Positions 25,541-34,203 of a stretch of 64,000 bases of DNA are shown here, piece after piece. Each line of letters begins with the position of its first letter. Positions within the stretch are counted from its first letter, which is position 1. Both the position numbers and the translations under genes were made by a program. The notes under the pieces are model-generated. The model saw nothing but the letters and a program-made list of their open reading frames with translations, did not search any database and was not told the DNA's origin. The stretch comes from JANPJV01 sp031425695 (GTDB taxonomy: Bacteria > Pseudomonadota > Gammaproteobacteria > Xanthomonadales > SZUA-5), in assembly GCA_031425695.1 (NCBI GenBank), contig JANPJV010000185.1:1-64000 (forward strand), in the 5' to 3' direction.

Positions 25541-26796
25541 GTGCGGTCACCAGCGCCAGCGGGCCCTCACGGCTGTTGGTCGGCACTGATCTCCAGCGCG
25601 AGATCGAGCGCTTGGCGGTATCCGGCGGCGGCCGTTGCGGGCTCATGCTGGTCCATCTGCGCCGCATGCGCCAGGTCAGCGCGCTGCTCGGCAGCGCCGC
25701 GGCGCTGGCGCTGCTGCATGCGACCGAAGCGCGCCTCTCCGAATTGCTGCGACCGATCGACCGCGTGTTCCTGGTGGCGCCCAATGAACTGCTGGTGGTG
25801 CTGCCCAAGCTCATGAGCCGCGAGCACGGGGTGCTGGCCGCGCGCAAGGTGCTGCGCCAGTTCGAGATTCCGATCCAGGTGCTGGAACGTCCGATGACGC
25901 CGGTGCTGACGCTGGCGCTCGCTGTCGCCAAGGATGCGGCCGAGGCGATCGAGAGCGTGATCGGGCGTGCCCAGGGAGCGCTCGACCAGGCGCTCGAGCT
26001 GAACCGGCGCCTGGTCGTGGCGTCGGATGCGGCCAAGGAAGCGTGGCTGCTCGACGACCTGCGCGACGCGCTGGTCAACAACGAGCTCAGTGTGCACTTC
26101 CAGCCGGTGTTCGCGCTCGCCGAAAATCGCATCGTCGCCGTCGAGGCGCTCGCGCGCTGGAATTCGGAGCGCCACGGGGTGATTTCGCCCAACCGCTTCA
26201 TCGCGCTCGCCGAACAGACCGGCCTCGCGCCCGAGCTCACGCGCTGGGGCGTCAATGCGGTATTGCGCGAGTACGCGCCGCTGCGCCACAGTCGCCCCGA
26301 CCTGCGTTGCGCTTTCAATCTTTCACCAAAGGTCATCGGCCAGTTCGGGCTGGAAGAACAGATCCACTCGGCCCTGGCCATCTGGGATATCCCGGCCAGC
26401 TCACTGGTACTCGAAGTCACCGAATCGGCCGTGATGGAAGACCCCGAGCTCAGCACGGTCGTGCTCAGGAACCTGCGCGAGCGCGGGGTGACCATCTCGA
26501 TCGATGATTTCGGCCAGGGCTATTCCTCCTTCACCTATCTCAAGAACTTCCCCGCCACCGAGCTCAAGATCGACCAGTCCTTCGTCACCGCGATGGGCAC
26601 CGACGCGCGCAGCCGGCAACTCGTCAAAGCCATCATCAATCTCGCCCACGACCTCGGCATGCAGGTCGTCGCCGAGGGCGTCGAAGACCAGATCGTCCTC
26701 GACCACCTGATCGAGCTCGGCTGCGACATGGCCCAGGGCTACCACCTCGCCCGCCCGCTGGCCAAGGAAGAGCTGCTCAAGCTGCTGCAGGAGTGA
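25537..26796 (+). CDS. EAL domain cyclic-di-GMP phosphodiesterase with degenerate GGDEF-like N-terminus
   Basis: This 419-residue protein has an N-terminal half (about 1-165) with the spacing of a GGDEF domain but no GGDEF motif, and a C-terminal EAL domain. EAL residues look complete: EALARW (about residue 203), FNLSPK, LEVTES, DDFGQGYSSF, KIDQSF, AEGVED and QGYHLARPL. It should therefore hydrolyse c-di-GMP to pGpG. The start is GTG at 25537, overlapping the stop of the HD-GYP gene, so the two are coupled in translation and probably form one signalling module. Confidence 0.9.
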   Translation: MSAVTSASGPSRLLVGTDLQREIERLAVSGGGRCGLMLVHLRRMRQVSALLGSAAALALLHATEARLSELLRPIDRVFLVAPNELLVVLPKLMSREHGVLAARKVLRQFEIPIQVLERPMTPVLTLALAVAKDAAEAIESVIGRAQGALDQALELNRRLVVASDAAKEAWLLDDLRDALVNNELSVHFQPVFALAENRIVAVEALARWNSERHGVISPNRFIALAEQTGLAPELTRWGVNAVLREYAPLRHSRPDLRCAFNLSPKVIGQFGLEEQIHSALAIWDIPASSLVLEVTESAVMEDPELSTVVLRNLRERGVTISIDDFGQGYSSFTYLKNFPATELKIDQSFVTAMGTDARSRQLVKAIINLAHDLGMQVVAEGVEDQIVLDHLIELGCDMAQGYHLARPLAKEELLKLLQE

Positions 26797-26803
26797 GGTG
26801 AAC

Positions 26804-26873
26804 CGGTTTCGGTTTTCGGTTTCGGATCAAAGCGAAGCGCTCTTACCGACACCGACGACCGACACCGAAACCG
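26804..26873. repeat. Family F inverted repeat
   Basis: CGGTTTCGGTTTTCGGTTTC is inverted as ACCGACACCGAAACCG-type arms across the spacer AAAGCGAAGCGCTCTT. It lies between convergent genes, where it could act as a bidirectional terminator. Confidence 0.8.
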
Positions 26874-26881
26874 CTTCTCAC

Positions 26882-27994
26882 TCACCCGCCGCCCATGCTG
26901 ATCACCACCTTGCCGCGCGCGCGGCCGGTTTCGAGATAGGTGATCGCCTCGGGTACCTGGGCCAGGGTGTATTGGCGGTCGATGACCGGGGCCAGGGTGC
27001 CCTTGGCGAGCATGTCCGCGAGGATCTGGAGGTCGGCCGGGTTGAGCTCGGCCATCAGCATGGACATGTCCTGGCTCACGAAGGGCGACTGCAGTGCGGC
27101 CTTGAGCGGCTGGATCATCGGGCCGAGCCACGGATCGTCGCTGGAGCCACCGATGATCACCAGCCGCCCATCGGGCTCGAGCACGCTGCGGAGCTCTGCC
27201 AGCGTGCGGTTGCCGACATTGTCGATGATCAGGTCATAGCGGGTTTCGCCTGCGGTGAAATCCGTCTGCGTGTAGTCGACCACGTGGGTGGCGCCGATGC
27301 CGCGGACGAGCTCGAGGTTGCGGGTGCTGCAGACGCCGGTAACCTCCGCGCCAAAGGCCCTGGCAATCTGGACGGCAAAGCTGCCGACGCCGCCAGAGGC
27401 CCCGTTGATCAACACTTTCTGCCCGGCTTCGAGCTTGCCCTTGTCGCGCAGTCCCTGCAGTGCGGTGACCGCAGCGATCGGCACGGCCGCGGCCTGCTCG
27501 AAGCTCACGTTAGCCGGCTTCAGGACGACCGAGCGGTCGGCGCGGACCACCACGTATTCGGCAAATGCACCGGTACGCCCGCCAAAAACTTCATCGCCCA
27601 CCTTGAATGCCGTGACGTTCTTGCCGACAGCTTCGACCACGCCGGCGTAATCGACACCAAGCCGTGATTCGGTCGGAGCGCCGATTCCGGCAGACATGCG
27701 CATGAGGTACGGCTCGCCGCGCAGGTAATGCCAGTCGAGCGGGTTGACTCCGGCCGCGCGCACCTTCACCAGCAGCTGGTCGGCGTCAGGTTGCGGGCGC
27801 GCAATCTGTTCGAGCGCCAGCACCTCGGGCCCGCCGTAGCAGCGATAGACGATCGCCTGCATCTGCGGACCTTCACCAGCCACCGCCGGGCGTTCCGAAC
27901 ATGGCGACTCATAGCTCAGCGTGACCGCCAGCGCGGTGACCGCCACCGACATCACCCCACCCAGCCACAACAGGATCTTCGAACGACGACGCAT
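26882..27994 (-). CDS. Zinc-independent NADPH quinone oxidoreductase-like dehydrogenase (MDR family) with N-terminal anchor
   Basis: This 370-residue protein is a medium-chain dehydrogenase/reductase. A GroES-like domain (VKVRAAGVNPLDWHYLRG, LGVDYAGVVEAVG, FKVGDEVFGG) is followed by a Rossmann fold with the NADPH motif INGASGGVGSFAVQIA. No structural or catalytic zinc Cys set is present, so it is of the quinone oxidoreductase type. Unusually, it begins with about 25 hydrophobic residues (ILLWLGGVMSVAVTALAVTLS) that look like a signal anchor. The ATG at 27994 has GAGGAG upstream, so the extension is likely real; the fold could face the periplasm, which would be odd for an NADPH enzyme. Confidence 0.85.
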   Translation of the reverse strand: MRRRSKILLWLGGVMSVAVTALAVTLSYESPCSERPAVAGEGPQMQAIVYRCYGGPEVLALEQIARPQPDADQLLVKVRAAGVNPLDWHYLRGEPYLMRMSAGIGAPTESRLGVDYAGVVEAVGKNVTAFKVGDEVFGGRTGAFAEYVVVRADRSVVLKPANVSFEQAAAVPIAAVTALQGLRDKGKLEAGQKVLINGASGGVGSFAVQIARAFGAEVTGVCSTRNLELVRGIGATHVVDYTQTDFTAGETRYDLIIDNVGNRTLAELRSVLEPDGRLVIIGGSSDDPWLGPMIQPLKAALQSPFVSQDMSMLMAELNPADLQILADMLAKGTLAPVIDRQYTLAQVPEAITYLETGRARGKVVISMGGG

Positions 27995-28143
27995 GTGGAT
28001 CTCCTCAGCGCAGAAAGCGCGCTGCAGGTGGTCACTATGGGCGTGGCAAACCGGCGATCCAAGCCAAGTGCGACCAACAGCGCACGTGGATCTACCAGCT
28101 GCGCCAGGCAGCGACGAACGCTGTTCTTTTGCTTTTGCGTTGC

Positions 28144-28230
28144 GTGGGTCCGGACCTTGTCCGGACGCTCTTAGCCTTCAAAGACGCCATGGGCCTCCAG
28201 AGAAAGCGTCCGGACACGGTCCGGACCCAC
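28144..28230. repeat. Family A REP doublet
   Basis: Arms GTGGGTCCGGACCTTGTCCG and the inverse ending GGTCCGGACCCAC are separated by 35 bases. It lies in the divergent gap (27995-28311) between the dehydrogenase and the interrupted secreted-protein gene; nothing else was seen there. Confidence 0.88.
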
Positions 28231-28311
28231 GCAAGCAAAAACCCATGACTTCCTGCACTTCTTGGTGATGTAGTGAACTACCACACTAGTCTTCCCAACG
28301 AGGAGAACACC

Positions 28312-29247
28312 ATGAAGCGCAACCTGTTGTCGATGTCCGTGCTGCTGGCCGCCCTGGTCGGCGCGCAGCACCTGTTCGCAGCGCAGCCAGCGGCGCTCGC
28401 AGGCGCTGTCAATGCCTCGGCCCAGGCCGTGACCGCGCCCGATCCGGCGCAGAGCATTCGCGATGCGGTGCGTCAGCTACGCGCCAATGACCTGGCCGGC
28501 CTGGTCGCGACGCTGGTGCCGCCGGGGCAGCTGAAAATGATGCGCGGCGCCTATGAGGTGAAGCGGACCGAGCGGACCACCGACGAGGATCGTGCCGAGT
28601 TCGAGGAAGGTATTGCCAAGCTCACGGCGCCAGATGCGGTCAACAAGCTCATGGCGGAGATCGAGCCGAAGTTGATCGAAGTGCGGCCGCAGGCACCAGG
28701 CGCGTTGATGATGGGGTTTGGTGCGTTGCAGATGGCGATCACTTCGCCTGAGTCGGAGCTCACGCCGTAACAGCGCGACGCCCTCCGGCGCGCGCTGCCG
28801 GGTCTGCAGAACTGGGCGACCAGCACCGACTTCCTGAGCTCGCAGTCGATGCGCCAGGCGCTCACGCTGATTACCAATGCCGCGCGCAGTACCGGCGTCA
28901 GCAACCTCGACCAGCTGAAGATGCTGTCCTTCGAAGAAGTCCTCGCGCGTGCCGGCAACATGCTCGCGGCGAGCAAGCAGGCCCTGCGCATCTACGGCCT
29001 GGACATCGACGCGATCATGGCCACCACCCGTGTCGAAGTGCTCACGATCGAGGGCGAGAAGGCGCGCGTGCGCACCACCGTGACCGTGTTCGATGCGCCA
29101 ATTTCCAAGGAACACGAACTGGTGCTGGTTGAAGGCCGCTGGTATGGCAAGGACGCGTTGATCCATTTCAACGATCACCACCACAAGCACGGCCGCGGCA
29201 GCGACCATGACGACCTGATCGACGTAAAGGTCGAAGTGGAGAGCTGA
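28312..29247 (+). pseudogene. Secreted protein gene interrupted by one in-frame TAA
   Basis: A well-formed gene start (GAGGAG seven bases before the ATG) encodes a signal peptide (about 1-26, ending LFAAQ) and a helical protein that stops at TAA at 28768-28770 after 152 residues. The same frame continues without another stop to 29247, with coding-like composition and a sensible C-terminus (about 158 more residues, ending in a His/Asp-rich tail). The codon context ACG CCG TAA CAG suggests that a CAA (Gln) codon mutated to TAA. The full product would be 311 residues, of unknown function. A short protein from the first part may still be made. Confidence 0.7.
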
Positions 29248-29312
29248 TCGCGAGTGCGGGGCGCGGCTTTCGTCTGCGTCCCGAAATCGCGCCGGTGTCG
29301 GCTTTGCTCTAC

Positions 29313-29388
29313 GTAGAGTGGAACTTGCTCCACTACTTAGCCCATGACGCGCCAAGCAAGGAAAAGCAGCGGAGCTCGCTCCGCTGCC
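29313..29388. repeat. Family G REP-like palindromes
   Basis: GTAGAGTGGAACTTGCTCCAC + TAC and, further on, GCAGCGGAGCTCGCTCCGC are two palindromes of the same type in the gap 29248-29647. A related single copy is at 34204. No gene was seen in the rest of this gap. Confidence 0.6.
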
Positions 29389-29647
29389 CTTGGCTTCGCT
29401 GCGCCCGTGTAGGACTTGCGACATTTTCAAAAAAAGCCTCCAGCCCCGCTGAGCACGCCCCGGCAACACGCCCGAAAAACCGTTGAACAGGTTGGCAAGG
29501 CGCCGTGCCCATAAAGCGGCCGATTCTTAAATAAAAAGCCAAGTATTCATCTACGCGGCCCCAATTCACGGACCCAGCACACTCGTGCTGTAAAGTGATT
29601 TCAGGCTCGGGACAATGGTTTCCCGGCACCGACCTGGGGGGTCACCA

Positions 29648-31804
29648 ATGAATTCCTTATTGAAATTGCGCAGCGTTAGCTGCGCAGCGATGGCGCTTGC
29701 GTGCGTGAATATCAGCTACGCCAGTGACATCGAACCAAATTCAAATGCGGCGGCCGCAAGTGCCCGTCACGCGAGCCTTCCGCTGCGATTCGAACCGAAC
29801 GTCGGGCAAATCGACCCGTCGGTCGACTTTATGGCGCGCGGCAATGGATATACGATGTTTCTGACGCCCAAAGAGTCCGTACTCGTATTTGGCGCGCCGG
29901 CACATTCGGCCAGTGACGCGGTCTCCAAAACCGCCGCTAAAACGCCAGCCGTCTTGCGCATGCAGTTTTCCGGCGCGAACCCGGCGCCTGAGCTCACCGG
30001 CGTCGACGCTTTGCCGGGAATTACCAACTATTTCATCGGCAGCGACCCGGAAAAATGGCGGACGGATATCGTCGCGTTCGCAAAAGTGCGCTACGCCGAG
30101 ATTTATCCCGGAATCGATCTCGTTTATTACGGCAACGCCCGCAACGTCGAATACGATTTTGTGCTGGCAGCCGGCGCTGATGCCGGACAGATCCGCATGA
30201 AGATCGTGGGCGCGGAGCGCATGGCGGTCAACGCCGATGGCGAACTCGTCCTTGGCGTGGCGGGCGGCGAGCTGCGCCAGCCGGCACCGTTGATCTACCA
30301 GCAAGGGACGACCGGCAAGACCTTGGTCTCGGGCAGCTATGTGCTGCATGGCAAGGAGGTCGGGTTCGCGCTTGGTGCCTACGACCGCACGCGGGCGCTG
30401 GTCATCGATCCCGTGCTCATCTATTCGACGTATCTCGGCGGCAGCGGCTTCGATCAGGTCAACTCGATCCATGTGGGCCCGACCGGCGACGCCTACGTGA
30501 CCGGCGTCACCAGCTCGGCTAATTTCCCGCTCCAGGGGACACCGAGTTCTGCGTACGGTGGTAGCCAGGACCTGTTCGTGACCAAGCTCCGTCTCGCGGG
30601 CAGCGGGCTCACCTACTCGACCTACATCGGTGGCATCGGGGACGACATCGGCAACGACATCGTCGTCAGCGGTGCCGGTACCGCGTATGTCACCGGCTCG
30701 ACCACGTCGATCAATTACCCGGTCGTTACCCCGACCATCGCCGCCCAGGTCGGCGGTACGGATGCCTTCCTGACCAAGCTGACCGCGGCCGGCAATGGCA
30801 TCGTTTACTCGACTTACTGGGGCAGCACCGGCTTCGAGGAGGGCACCGCAGTCACCGTCGATCCGGCGGACAATGCCTACATCTCGGGCAACACCAGCGC
30901 GCCCAATTTTCCGACGCAGACCGCATTCCAGGCGGCCCTCGCCGGCGGCATGGACGCGTTCATGACCAAGTTCAGCGTAGCCGGTAATTCGATCGTCTAC
31001 TCGACCTATCTCGGTGGCGCGCAAGACGACCGGGCGACCGACATGAGGGTGGCGGACGACGCGGCGGTGTTCGTGATCGGCAGTACCACGTCGGCCAATT
31101 TCCCGATCAAGTCACCGGCCTTGCAGGGCAGCCTTGGCGGCGGGCGCGACGCCTTCCTCACCCACTTCAGCCTGGCCGGCAATGCACTGCTGTACTCGAC
31201 CTTCATCGGCGGCGCGAGCGATGACGAAGCGCTCGGGATGACCATCGACGCGCCCATGAATGCCTACGTCACCGGCCGCACCGCCTCGGTCAATTTCCCG
31301 ACGCAGGTTCCCATGCAGGGAAGTCATGGCGGCGGGGCCACGGATGCTTTCGCGATCAAGATCAATCCTCCGGGCAGTGCGATCGTCTTCTCGACTTTCC
31401 TCGGTGGCCTCGGCGATGACAGCGGACACAGCGTCGCGCTCGATACCACGCGCAACGTATTCCTGACCGGCAGTACCACTTCGGGCAACTTCCCACTGCT
31501 GCTCGCGTTCCAGAACAGCCTCGGCGGCGCGACCGATGCTTTCGTCACCAAGCTCGCATTGAGCGGCAGCGCGTTGATCTATTCGACCTACCTCGGCGGC
31601 ATCAGCGCCGATGCGGGTCATGGCATCGGCGTCGACCTCGTCGGCAACGCCTACGTCGCCGGCTACACCGAGTCGATCAACTTCCCAACCACCGCTGCAT
31701 TCCAGTCCGCCTTTGGCGCGGTGCGCGACGGCTTCGTGTCCAAGATCGCGGAAACGAATGACCTCGATCTCATCTTTGCCGACGGCTTCGAGTCGCAGAA
31801 CTGA
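29648..31804 (+). CDS. Secreted SBBP-repeat beta-propeller protein
   Basis: This 718-residue exported protein has a signal peptide (about 1-27) and an N-terminal domain (about 30-260) typical of proteins with SBBP repeats (LRFEPNVGQIDPSVDFMARGNGY..). At least seven SBBP repeats of about 57 residues follow, each with (L/I)xYST(Y/F)(L/I)GG ... D....AYVTG.T.S.NFP. They should form a beta-propeller. The last residues are LIFADGFESQN, the tail shared with other exported proteins in this window. Its role is likely at the surface or in adhesion, but is unproven. A GGGGGGT ribosome site precedes the ATG. Confidence 0.9.
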   Translation: MNSLLKLRSVSCAAMALACVNISYASDIEPNSNAAAASARHASLPLRFEPNVGQIDPSVDFMARGNGYTMFLTPKESVLVFGAPAHSASDAVSKTAAKTPAVLRMQFSGANPAPELTGVDALPGITNYFIGSDPEKWRTDIVAFAKVRYAEIYPGIDLVYYGNARNVEYDFVLAAGADAGQIRMKIVGAERMAVNADGELVLGVAGGELRQPAPLIYQQGTTGKTLVSGSYVLHGKEVGFALGAYDRTRALVIDPVLIYSTYLGGSGFDQVNSIHVGPTGDAYVTGVTSSANFPLQGTPSSAYGGSQDLFVTKLRLAGSGLTYSTYIGGIGDDIGNDIVVSGAGTAYVTGSTTSINYPVVTPTIAAQVGGTDAFLTKLTAAGNGIVYSTYWGSTGFEEGTAVTVDPADNAYISGNTSAPNFPTQTAFQAALAGGMDAFMTKFSVAGNSIVYSTYLGGAQDDRATDMRVADDAAVFVIGSTTSANFPIKSPALQGSLGGGRDAFLTHFSLAGNALLYSTFIGGASDDEALGMTIDAPMNAYVTGRTASVNFPTQVPMQGSHGGGATDAFAIKINPPGSAIVFSTFLGGLGDDSGHSVALDTTRNVFLTGSTTSGNFPLLLAFQNSLGGATDAFVTKLALSGSALIYSTYLGGISADAGHGIGVDLVGNAYVAGYTESINFPTTAAFQSAFGAVRDGFVSKIAETNDLDLIFADGFESQN

Positions 31805-31807
31805 CGA

Positions 31808-31846
31808 GCTTGAGCCCGGGTGCGGCGAACGCACCCGGGCTCAAGC
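31808..31846. terminator. Long hairpin between convergent genes
   Basis: A perfect 16-base stem (GCTTGAGCCCGGGTGC / GCACCCGGGCTCAAGC, 7-base loop) starts three bases after the SBBP stop codon and overlaps the yaeQ stop codon. It could terminate transcription from both sides. There is no T-run, so termination may be inefficient or Rho-assisted. The core GCCCGGGTGCG...CGCACCCGGGC resembles family C. Confidence 0.65.
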
Positions 31847-32392
31847 CTTGACGCGGCCCTGGCGCAGGACCGGCACGACCGTGACGCTCGCAGTCTCGCT
31901 CATGACCTGGATTTCGCCGTCCTGGATCAGGCACTGCAGGGGCATACTGCGATCAATGAGGGCGCCCAGCGCTTCGGCCGTCCCTTCGGGTATTTCGATC
32001 ACGCTCAAGTTCTCGCAGCGCGCGAGCGTGGCGGACATCTTGTCCCACCAGATCCCGAAGCTGCGCCCGCTGTAGCCGATCAGCACCACCTGCCGCGCGC
32101 GTCCGCAGGCCTTGCGAATGCGGGCTTCCTCGGGTTGACCGAGATAGATCCAGAGCTCGATCTCACCGGTCAGTGAGCGCGCCCAGAGATCGGCTTCATC
32201 ATCGCTGGACAGCCCGCGCCCAAACTCCAGGCGTTCCTCGGCATGCAGCGCAAACGCGAGCACCCGCACCATCACCCGCGCGGCCGTCTCGGACGGATGC
32301 TGGGCAATCGTCAGCGCGTGCGTGGCGTAGTAATGACGATCCATGTCGCTGATCGTCAGCTCAGCCTTGTAGACCGTTGCCTTGGGTGCCAT
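31841..32392 (-). CDS. yaeQ: YaeQ family protein
   Basis: This 183-residue cytoplasmic protein belongs to the YaeQ family, whose fold is a variant of the PD-(D/E)XK nuclease superfamily. Family blocks are visible: MAPKATVYKAELTISDMDRHYYATHALTIAQHPSET, then DEADLWARSLTGEIELWIYLGQPEEARIRKACGRA and VVLIGYSGRSFGIWW. The length is normal for the family. E. coli YaeQ was linked to RfaH-type antitermination suppression, but the mechanism is unclear. The ATG at 32392 was chosen because the upstream extension is not homologous. Confidence 0.93.
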   Translation of the reverse strand: MAPKATVYKAELTISDMDRHYYATHALTIAQHPSETAARVMVRVLAFALHAEERLEFGRGLSSDDEADLWARSLTGEIELWIYLGQPEEARIRKACGRARQVVLIGYSGRSFGIWWDKMSATLARCENLSVIEIPEGTAEALGALIDRSMPLQCLIQDGEIQVMSETASVTVVPVLRQGRVKA

Positions 32393-32474
32393 GCGTGCTT
32401 GCCTCCCGGCAAAGGGGCGGCATTGTGCGGGAATTGTCATGCGTGCGCGCCTGACGCGTCGCGTGCGACGGAAC

Positions 32475-32564
32475 GTAGGCCGCAGTGCGCGCGGCGGTTT
32501 GCGCGCTCTGCGGCGCTTGGGATCTAAAGGCGCCGCAGAGCCGCTTCGCGGCACAGCGGCCTAC
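32475..32564. repeat. Family I REP doublet overlapping a stop codon
   Basis: Arms GTAGGCCGCAGTGCGCGCGG and GCCGCTTCGCGGCACAGCGG + CCTAC are inverted, with an inner pair GCGCTCTGCGGCGC / GCGCCGCAGAGC. The right-hand GTAG head (read on the minus strand) contains the TAG stop codon of the beta-helix gene. Confidence 0.85.
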
Positions 32565-33724
32565 TCGAAGCCGCTCGCATGCAGCGCCTCGGCGAGCTCA
32601 TACGCGCCAATGTCGATCACGCCGGTGTTCACCCGCGCCGCCCGCAAGGCCGGGTGCAGATAGACGAAGTCCGGGCTCAGCGCCTGTCCACCCACGCTCC
32701 CGGGCGCGACGCCCGCGTCGATAGCAGGCGAGCCCGGCTGTAGCCGGTAGTCGTACTGTGCCGGGGCCACGAACAGCGGGTTGGTCGCCACCAGGTTATT
32801 GCTCAGCACCGCGCCCGCCTGGTTGGTCACCGAGCCCGCGCCGAAAAAGATGTTGTTGCGCGCAACGATCGGCAATGGCGTCGCTGCAGCCACCTGCATG
32901 AAGGTGCCGGCGCCGCGGTTGTTGACGAACGTATTGTTGATCACGAACAGGCGCGATTCCGGATGTGCGCCGCCTTCGCTCAGGTAGTCGAGCATAGCGC
33001 CATTCTGCGACGTCGCTGGCTGCTCGACCAGGTTGCCGATGACGAACGACAGTCCGCCGTTCGGCAGGTTGATTTCGTAGCTCTCGGTGCCGCCGGTCTC
33101 GCCGGTCAGGCGGTTGTAGAGGATGTGGTTCTCGCGGGCACGTGACTTGAGCAGGTGGCCGACGCGCGCGCCATGCGACCAGTTGTAGCGGAAATTCAGT
33201 CGATCGACCGCATTGACGTAGAGGTTGTGCGACTGGCCATCGCCTGCCCCGTTGTCGGCAAATTCGCTGTATTCGATGGTGATGGTGCTGCCGGCCACGC
33301 TGTTCGCGAGGATGCCGTTCTGGTTGTTGCGGAAAAGCACGTTGCGCACGATCAGGTTGCGGCCCTCCTGGCGGATGCCGGCGCCATTGTCGTCGGGAAC
33401 CGTTGCGCCGCTGAGCTCGATATTCTCGATCGTCGTGTCGTTGCCGACGATTACCCAGATCGCCTTGCCCTGTGAGCTCTGTCCGGCCGCATCGATGCGC
33501 GCACGCCCGTTGACCCCGATCAGGGTCAGCCCGTTCTTGCTCCAGGCGCAGACGTTGCCGTTGTAGCTGCCGGCCGCGTCGATGCGGATGGTGTCGCCGT
33601 CATTGGCGGCCGCAATGGCCGCACAAGGCGTCGCGAACGGCTGGCCAGGGCCGACATTGAGCACGGCGGCACCTGTGGCCAGCGCCGCCGACCACAGACC
33701 CATTCCCACCCACGCACGCAACAT
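32561..33724 (-). CDS. Secreted right-handed beta-helix protein (choice-of-anchor Q type)
   Basis: This 387-residue exported protein has a signal peptide (about 1-19) and then a parallel beta-helix: repeated short strands with N...I..N and Asn ladders (NDTTIENIEL, NLIVRNVLFRNNQNGILANS, STITIEYSEF, NNTFVNNRGAGT). The C-terminal PAIDAG...DIGAYE pattern is that of the choice-of-anchor Q / polysaccharide-lyase-like group. It ends in LHASGFE, a variant of the FADGFE tail. No lyase catalytic residues could be assigned. GGGAGG precedes the ATG. The TAG stop is inside a REP element. Confidence 0.85.
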   Translation of the reverse strand: MLRAWVGMGLWSAALATGAAVLNVGPGQPFATPCAAIAAANDGDTIRIDAAGSYNGNVCAWSKNGLTLIGVNGRARIDAAGQSSQGKAIWVIVGNDTTIENIELSGATVPDDNGAGIRQEGRNLIVRNVLFRNNQNGILANSVAGSTITIEYSEFADNGAGDGQSHNLYVNAVDRLNFRYNWSHGARVGHLLKSRARENHILYNRLTGETGGTESYEINLPNGGLSFVIGNLVEQPATSQNGAMLDYLSEGGAHPESRLFVINNTFVNNRGAGTFMQVAAATPLPIVARNNIFFGAGSVTNQAGAVLSNNLVATNPLFVAPAQYDYRLQPGSPAIDAGVAPGSVGGQALSPDFVYLHPALRAARVNTGVIDIGAYELAEALHASGFE

Positions 33725-33866
33725 CGAGAGCCTCCCGTCAGTTCGACCGTACCGCGACTATGCCCAGCCACAGCGTTGCTGACGTTGACGCACTGCTCAC
33801 CCGGATCTTCTCATTGGTCGACTTTGCGCGGGCTGGTACCTTGTCGTAACGTTGGGGCTGCTCTGC

Positions 33867-33940
33867 GTGGGTTCGGACCTTGTCCGAACGCTTTCCCCGC
33901 AGTCGGGCAGTAAAAGCGTCCGGACAAGGTCCGGACCCAC
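33867..33940. repeat. Family A REP doublet abutting a gene remnant
   Basis: GTGGGTTCGGACCTTGTCCG and an inverted arm ending GGTCCGGACCCAC enclose 22 bases. The element ends exactly where recognisable coding sequence of a decayed gene begins. Confidence 0.88.
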
Positions 33941-34096
33941 AGGCACGGTCTTCCCCGTGCGCCTTCGATCAACGCCAGTGGCGATATCGCCTTCATCGCC
34001 GCCCTGCACCCGGCGGACAACAACCAGGTCGAGTGGGGCACGGGCGTGTTTGTTGCCCATGCGCAAACGACGTTGTTTGCAGACGGCTTCGAATAG
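33941..34096 (+). pseudogene. C-terminal remnant of a secreted tandem-repeat protein
   Basis: Reading from the end of the family A element, an open frame without a start codon encodes SINASGDIAFIAALHPADNN, then QVEWGTGVFVAH and the tail TLFADGFE before TAG. The INASGDIAF and NNQVEWGTGVFVA segments match, from memory, the end of secreted proteins with repeated NxxGxxxF motifs (DUF7453 type). Everything upstream is gone: only the REP and the divergent beta-helix gene precede it. It is therefore a deletion or rearrangement remnant of about 50 codons. Confidence 0.65.
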
Positions 34097-34101
34097 TTTT
34101 G

Positions 34102-34181
34102 GTGGGAGAGCCATGGCTGCGATCTTTGGCTCTGCGTTCGTTGGAGGCCAGGCAACAGCTCGCAGCCCTGGCGGCTCCCAC
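34102..34181. repeat. Family D REP doublet
   Basis: GTGGGAGAGCCATGGCTGCG and the inverse CGCAGCCCTGGCGGCTCCCAC enclose about 37 bases. It begins six bases after the stop codon of the gene remnant. Confidence 0.83.
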
Positions 34182-34203
34182 AAGCGCAACTGGCCGGCAA
34201 GGA

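Noticed and set aside
29340..29630. Antisense open frame in the gap before the SBBP gene
   Set aside because: It has no ribosome site or recognisable features and overlaps palindromic repeats.
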